Below are positions 61,601 through 64,000 of a stretch of 64,000 nt of DNA, in pieces (the stretch's first letter is position 1; every line of letters begins with the position of its first letter). The notes beneath the pieces were generated by a model. It had not been told where the DNA came from, ran no database searches, and saw nothing but the letters and a program-made list of their open reading frames with translations. The stretch lies in NCBI RefSeq assembly GCF_910592395.1, contig NC_088312.1, positions 3,904,001-3,968,000 of the forward strand, in the 5' to 3' direction. The stretch is from Lineus longissimus. Taxonomy: Eukaryota > Nemertea > Pilidiophora > Heteronemertea > Lineidae. Position numbers and translations under genes: made by a program.

Positions 61601-63976
61601 ATGATCGCTATAATTTGATTTTGATAAACACAATCACTGGTGGTGATTCCAATAGAAAGGCTGGTGATCTTTATAATGTTCTTTGTCAATCTGTCAAACT
61701 CATTATTTACCTTTTTGTCAAAATTGAACTCAATGGGTAACTCTTTCACGGTGTGGCGGCCATAACAACCACCGACAATTTGTGAGAGCGTTGTGAGACA
61801 GACGTAACGAAGGTACTGCCTATTAGACGACAGAAAACAATTCAGACATAGCTGTAAGAAACGAAAACATCACGATAAGAAACTGAGTTGAACACAACTT
61901 AAAATTCATGGAAAGACTGATGGTTATTTTCAGCTAGTTTTCAAAACGATGATTCTAAATTCAAACTTTATCCAATCAGTTTTAGACAGGAAGTGCACAC
62001 TTCGATAAATGTGTACCAGTCACAATAGTTCATTGCACTGTTTTTGTCCTAAAACTAAACAAATGATAGATCTTATCAAATGGAAATAGGATTTTAAGCT
62101 TGATGGGAGAAAAGTTCAAAGTAAAAAAGTATCCAAAACAAAACCAGAAGATGAAGACGAAATAAACTCAGGATCTTTGGCAACCTGTACCGGGCAAAAA
62201 TGACTGGAAAAAGATAGAAAATTGAGCAAGTATAGACCAGATGTTGAAAGTCAATGACAAGATTCTGGTAGAATTAATTGGGAAAATGAAGAAAACATGA
62301 CACTGACAGAGAGGCTTTCAAGCAAAGTAGAGATCCCAAACCAGCAAAATTTTGATTCAAAGCATTTAATTTCGCTAATAGCAACACAACAACTATGGGA
62401 GAACATTTTTTCACGAATGTCTGGAAACGCTTCCCTCAAAATAACTTCAAATTCTAGGACAAGGGATATTTCATCCATGACCATGGTAATAGCAAATCGC
62501 ATACAAGATAAAAACTTCCAGATAGATATAACTCAGGATGAACGATTCTCAATCTGAAGAAACCTAAATTCGACCAAAAAAATTGAACTCAACAAAAAAA
62601 TGAATGCTCTACAGGATGCGATATTGTGCTCTCAACCCATATTTGTATTTCTAGCAAAAGCTATGCATATTTCCAAAGAAGTTATGTGTTGTAAATATCA
62701 AGAGTGAAGGGAAATAATTCCAATTTTCTGTCTTGGGGTAATTTCATATGAAAATCACCATCAGTCCCTCCAAAAGAGTAATGTACAATATGATAGACTA
62801 GTGATACTTAGTACAGTATACAGACAAAGTATTTTTGAGTTCTAACAAAGATCAAAGTTCTAACAACAGTCCACTTCCCACTTATCATGGTTCAATTCTC
62901 ACTTTACTAAAAGAAAATTAACTCACAACAAGTAACACATAATAAAGTACAACAACAACAAAGACTATTCCTAGACGACAATCATGCACATTTGGCACAT
63001 CATGCTTTTGAAACTACAATGTACATCTACCAAGAGTCAACGGCACTGAAGAACATCACAGACCCCCCCCCCCACATTTTTCTACCTACCATATTGACTT
63101 GCCTGATTTAAAACCAGCGGCAGATTTATAGGATTTATATTTCATTGAACACCTGAAATAGAGGTTTAACATGCTTGCATCTCACTCACCTCTGCAATCT
63201 TCGTGATTATCTTTGCATTGGCACACCACACGGAGGAGAACGTCATACTAAGTAACACCTGCAAATTAAGCAAAATGGAAAACTCAGACAAAATTGACAT
63301 CACAACAACGCAATAACCTAGCGACAGTCAGTGCCACATTGCGGCAGACGTGATTTCGCTAGCATGGATATAATCTTGTCAGATTCTGGTAGTGTAGAGA
63401 TCATTTCAAATGACTACTCTCTCATCAAGCTAAATTTTAACAAGTTTGGGCAATTGGAGGAATGGAGTTGGCCAAATCCTGCAGCAACAGCCGTTGGATA
63501 ACATGCTCAATCACGCCAATACCAACCTTCATGACCTCCACCTGCGACTCCTCAGGGAGATTGGGCGTGGCCACCACAGCCTGGAGGACTTGCAGCGGTA
63601 GCCAGTTGTCATCGCACTCATGCACAATACTTGAATGAAACCGACTATCATCTATCATTTTCTGTCAAAAAGAAAACACATTAGATTTCATGAAATCAAA
63701 TATAAGTAGAATAGATTGTCATGGATTCAGTTTCTTGGTTTTCGTTCAGAATCAAAAAGAACCAGTGTGTGTTCAAGGCTATACCGATACATCACAGCTC
63801 AAGCTCGCTCATCAGTGTTTGCCTACAGTGTTTGTAAGGAAGGAGCCAGAGGCTGCTTTACTCAGCAACAAATTATCCATTATATTTTACTGACCTGCAT
63901 GCCTCCAATGCCATAGCTGGTCAGCTTACTGTTCCTCGATTCCAAGGCAAGCTGAAGCGGGTGAAGACATTTGTCT
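42711..63976 (-). CDS. ARFGEF3: ARFGEF3 / BIG3, degenerate-Sec7 large ARF-GEF-like protein (5' partial)
   Basis: 32 exons with GT-AG borders and consistent phase at every junction encode about 2,169 residues plus stop. In transcript order: 63895-63976, 63527-63661, 63190-63258, 61711-61851, 58891-59007, 58072-58129, 57703-57784, 57378-57488, 57025-57183, 56748-56880, 56401-56513, 55999-56174, 55392-55796, 55117-55289, 54778-54940, 52673-53002, 52194-52428, 51732-51854, 51257-51439, 50702-50966, 50373-50552, 49717-49972, 49396-49564, 48649-49223, 48359-48529, 47723-48069, 47458-47591, 47074-47249, 46227-46928, 43462-43675, 43213-43315, 42711-42941. It aligns in order with vertebrate ARFGEF3 (about 2,177 residues), for example [33 protein letters not shown] and EYKKRKQQH-like blocks. 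Relatives act at the trans-Golgi. Vertebrate BIG3 is reported to limit insulin-granule formation and to bind prohibitin-2. Only the N-terminal ~50 residues are missing. Confidence 0.95.
43676..46226 (-). other. ARFGEF3 intron
   Basis: A 2,551-bp intron between the HDS4 exon and the C-terminal exons. The flanking exons join in phase (codon split 1+2), so no coding exon is required here. An A-run lies near 44158-44170. I see no mobile element I can name. Confidence 0.8.
46227..48069 (-). CDS. ARFGEF3: ARFGEF3 exons 26-29 (HDS4 region)
   Basis: Exons 47723-48069, 47458-47591, 47074-47249 and 46227-46928 cover window residues of about 1534-1987. Landmarks: [77 protein letters not shown]; then in the 702-bp exon [29 protein letters not shown] and [18 protein letters not shown] Gln-rich end ([11 protein letters not shown]) precedes the donor. 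Confidence 0.94.
48359..49564 (-). CDS. ARFGEF3: ARFGEF3 exons 23-25 (HDS3 region with variable linker)
   Basis: Exons 49396-49564, 48649-49223 and 48359-48529 cover window residues of about 1229-1534. They include an acidic [32 protein letters not shown]; a low-conservation Ser/Glu-rich linker; [19 protein letters not shown] with [14 protein letters not shown]; and [19 protein letters not shown] with [12 protein letters not shown]. The parallel with vertebrate LPALDYLRRCSQLL, EVWIILLEQLTAAVSNCP and YAVVHLLLPVMSVWLRR is direct. Confidence 0.93.
49717..52428 (-). CDS. ARFGEF3: ARFGEF3 exons 17-22 (HDS1-HDS2 region)
   Basis: Exons 52194-52428, 51732-51854, 51257-51439, 50702-50966, 50373-50552 and 49717-49972 cover window residues of about 815-1229. 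Landmarks in order: [91 protein letters not shown] followed by [47 protein letters not shown]. These are the most conserved blocks after Sec7 in the BIG family (HDS regions). Confidence 0.94.
49973..50372 (-). other. ARFGEF3 intron hosting a LINE fragment
   Basis: A 400-bp intron. More than half of it is a LINE 3' end in the opposite orientation to the gene (50021-50240). Both splice sites are intact. Confidence 0.8.
50021..50240 (+). mobile_element. 3' end of a non-LTR retrotransposon (CR1/L2-like), broken
   Basis: The + strand encodes [20 protein letters not shown] and, after a one-base frame shift, [20 protein letters not shown] then [13 protein letters not shown]-stop (TGA 50185-50187). 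FGDRAFSxxAPxLWNxLPxxI...FKxxLKTxLF is the hallmark C-terminus of the reverse-transcriptase ORF in CR1/L2-type LINEs. The tail has a short TAATG repeat (50228-50240), as expected at such 3' ends. Only the last ~55 codons remain. Confidence 0.8.
51855..52193 (-). other. ARFGEF3 intron
   Basis: A 339-bp intron. It contains an A/T homopolymer-rich patch (51943-51973) and nothing else I recognise. Confidence 0.8.
52673..55796 (-). CDS. ARFGEF3: ARFGEF3 exons 13-16 (acidic linker and degenerate Sec7 domain)
   Basis: Exons 55392-55796, 55117-55289, 54778-54940 and 52673-53002 cover window residues of about 458-815. A charged linker ([11 protein letters not shown]) leads into [20 protein letters not shown] and ASNFCTG, which sit where active Sec7 domains have the FRLPGEAQKIDR glutamate finger. 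That motif is not present. The second Sec7 signature survives in altered form as [19 protein letters not shown]. The domain ends at [16 protein letters not shown], and [20 protein letters not shown] follows. ARF exchange is therefore unlikely; a scaffold role is inferred, as for vertebrate ARFGEF3. Confidence 0.9.
53003..54777 (-). other. ARFGEF3 intron
   Basis: A 1,775-bp intron within the Sec7-like region. It contains the 165-bp inverted-repeat element at 53781-53945. The open frames at 53933-54682 lack splice support and resemble nothing I know. Confidence 0.8.
53781..53945. mobile_element. 165-bp MITE with 24-bp perfect terminal inverted repeats
   Basis: The left end GGGCCAAATTCATAAAGGGC (on to GTTT) and the reverse complement of the right end are identical over 24 bp. 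TTG flanks both sides and may be a 3-bp target duplication. There is no coding capacity. The superfamily is not assigned. Confidence 0.85.
55290..55391 (-). other. 102-bp in-frame open intron of ARFGEF3 (retainable)
   Basis: A GT-AG intron (gtaaga ... ttttccag) whose length is 34 codons and which has no stop in the coding frame. The reading frame runs unbroken from exon 13 into exon 14 if it is kept, adding 34 residues (begins [13 protein letters not shown]). Removal gives [11 protein letters not shown], closer to vertebrate length. The insertion point is in the first third of the Sec7-like domain. Confidence 0.7.
55820..55945 (-). pseudogene. Decayed duplicate of ARFGEF3 exon 12 inside the next intron
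   Basis: Read on the minus strand, about 125 bp of the intron 55797-55998 aligns with exon 55999-56174. The copy reads [17 protein letters not shown]-stop-QVIQ, against [22 protein letters not shown] in the exon. A GAG codon has become TAG, and a 4-5 base insertion follows. Outside the shown peptide the match continues (GAACTGCTCAAGGATGC versus AAACTGCTCCAGGATGC on the + strand). It is a tandem exon duplication that has lost coding capacity. Confidence 0.8.
55999..58129 (-). CDS. ARFGEF3: ARFGEF3 exons 6-12 (DCB-HUS region)
   Basis: Exons 58072-58129, 57703-57784, 57378-57488, 57025-57183, 56748-56880, 56401-56513 and 55999-56174 cover window residues of about 181-458. Order seen: an acidic [48 protein letters not shown] (BIG-type LWKxLCPALxxLLGNP); GRGSGCS; then [14 protein letters not shown] and [18 protein letters not shown], nearly identical to vertebrate ARFGEF3. 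They form helical HEAT-like repeats known in relatives to bind partners and control Sec7. All junction phases agree. Confidence 0.93.
58130..58890 (-). other. ARFGEF3 intron
   Basis: A 761-bp intron holding the inverted-repeat element at 58189-58385. Otherwise featureless. Confidence 0.8.
58189..58385. mobile_element. 197-bp MITE-like element with 18-bp inverted ends
   Basis: Left end CTATAGGCAGGAGCTAGG; reverse complement of the right end CTCTAGGCAGGAGCCAGG (16 of 18 match). A related half-copy is at 30613-30692, so it belongs to an interspersed family. No coding capacity; target duplication unclear. Confidence 0.7.
58891..59007 (-). CDS. ARFGEF3: ARFGEF3 exon 4B, canonical DCB exon
   Basis: A 117-bp exon, phase 0 at both ends (acceptor ttctctaaag, donor gtaagg). 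Its 39 residues begin [11 protein letters not shown] and include [15 protein letters not shown]. The ATLTQML core is shared with BIG1/BIG2 and plant large ARF-GEFs in the DCB domain. It is the closer counterpart of the vertebrate ARFGEF3 segment and is followed by an acidic exon. Confidence 0.93.
59008..61710 (-). other. ARFGEF3 intron between exons 4A and 4B
   Basis: A 2,703-bp intron. Two exon-like segments with splice-type borders are visible on the minus strand (60855-60916 and 60072-60116). Neither is needed for the reading frame, and the first would shift it. No mobile element recognised. Confidence 0.7.
61711..61851 (-). CDS. ARFGEF3: ARFGEF3 exon 4A, candidate alternative DCB exon
   Basis: A 141-bp exon, phase 0 at both ends, with acceptor ttcttacag and donor gtaaat. 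It encodes 47 residues starting [14 protein letters not shown] and containing TTLSQIVGG. The next exon (58891-59007) encodes [11 protein letters not shown]...ATLTQML. Both match the single vertebrate segment VCIETYISS...ATLSQML that follows KIAE. Skipping this exon keeps the frame and restores a vertebrate-like length. Constitutive inclusion would insert 47 residues. Confidence 0.8.
61852..63189 (-). other. ARFGEF3 intron
   Basis: A 1,338-bp intron upstream of exon 4A. It includes a short C homopolymer at about 63063-63074. The open frames at 62251-62557 run on both strands and lack splice support. Confidence 0.8.
63190..63976 (-). CDS. ARFGEF3: ARFGEF3 exons 1-3 in window (DCB start)
   Basis: Exons 63895-63976, 63527-63661 and 63190-63258 encode residues 1-95 of the window fragment. 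They begin [15 protein letters not shown], matching [15 protein letters not shown] of vertebrate ARFGEF3, and include SQVEVMKV and end ITKIAE. This is the dimerisation/cyclophilin-binding (DCB) region. The first exon starts with one base of a split codon, so at least one more coding exon lies beyond 64000. The donor of the second exon is the weaker gttggt. Confidence 0.92.
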
Positions 63977-64000
63977 CTGGAGTATGAGAAAATTTTGTGA

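Noticed and set aside
1-64000. CRISPR arrays, bacterial operons or phage genes
   Set aside because: Spliced animal genes fill the window; the tandem arrays lack the spacer-repeat structure of CRISPR.

Overview
This is a bilaterian animal genome window. It has large introns, GT-AG splicing, few and short coding exons, MITE, SINE and LINE fragments, minisatellites, and many copies of the 8-mer TACATGTA. The two genes I recognise are metazoan. The sequence style suggests a marine invertebrate, perhaps a lophotrochozoan such as a mollusc, brachiopod or annelid. That placement is an inference, not a demonstration.

Left part (1-26,850, + strand): the 3' half of a RUNX (Runt-related) transcription factor gene. 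Three phase-compatible exons (12,708-12,920; 17,783-17,953; 24,403-25,328) encode the region after the Runt domain. They include an L-x-ELEQLRR stretch also present just after the Runt domain in vertebrate RUNX proteins, and end in the Groucho-recruiting VWRPY. I found no Runt-domain exon, so those exons probably lie before position 1. Bases 1-12,707 are then intron or upstream sequence holding a tandemly duplicated tRNA-derived SINE. An AU-rich element and two poly(A) signals fit a 3' UTR of about 1.4-1.5 kb.

Middle (26,850-42,710): no gene I can support. It contains several tandem repeats and a striking pair of oppositely oriented minisatellite arrays. The left arm (36,888-37,650) is a homogeneous 70-bp higher-order repeat. 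The right arm (38,570-39,420) is a degenerate array of the same motif on the other strand. The two surround a spacer of about 0.9 kb with a CpG-rich patch. A 343-bp TTAA-flanked inverted-repeat element and a tRNA-like sequence follow.

Right part (42,711-64,000, - strand): a nearly complete ARFGEF3 (BIG3) gene. I resolved 32 exons with consistent reading phase, about 2,169 codons; only the N-terminal exon or exons run off the window. The protein has DCB/HUS-like HEAT-type regions, a degenerate Sec7 domain without a recognisable glutamate-finger motif, and the HDS regions typical of large ARF-GEFs. Internal exon evolution is visible. Two exons homologous to the same vertebrate segment are compatible with mutually exclusive splicing, a decayed exon copy sits in an intron, and one 102-bp intron is open and in frame.

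The two genes are convergent (tail to tail), with about 17.4 kb between their stop codons.
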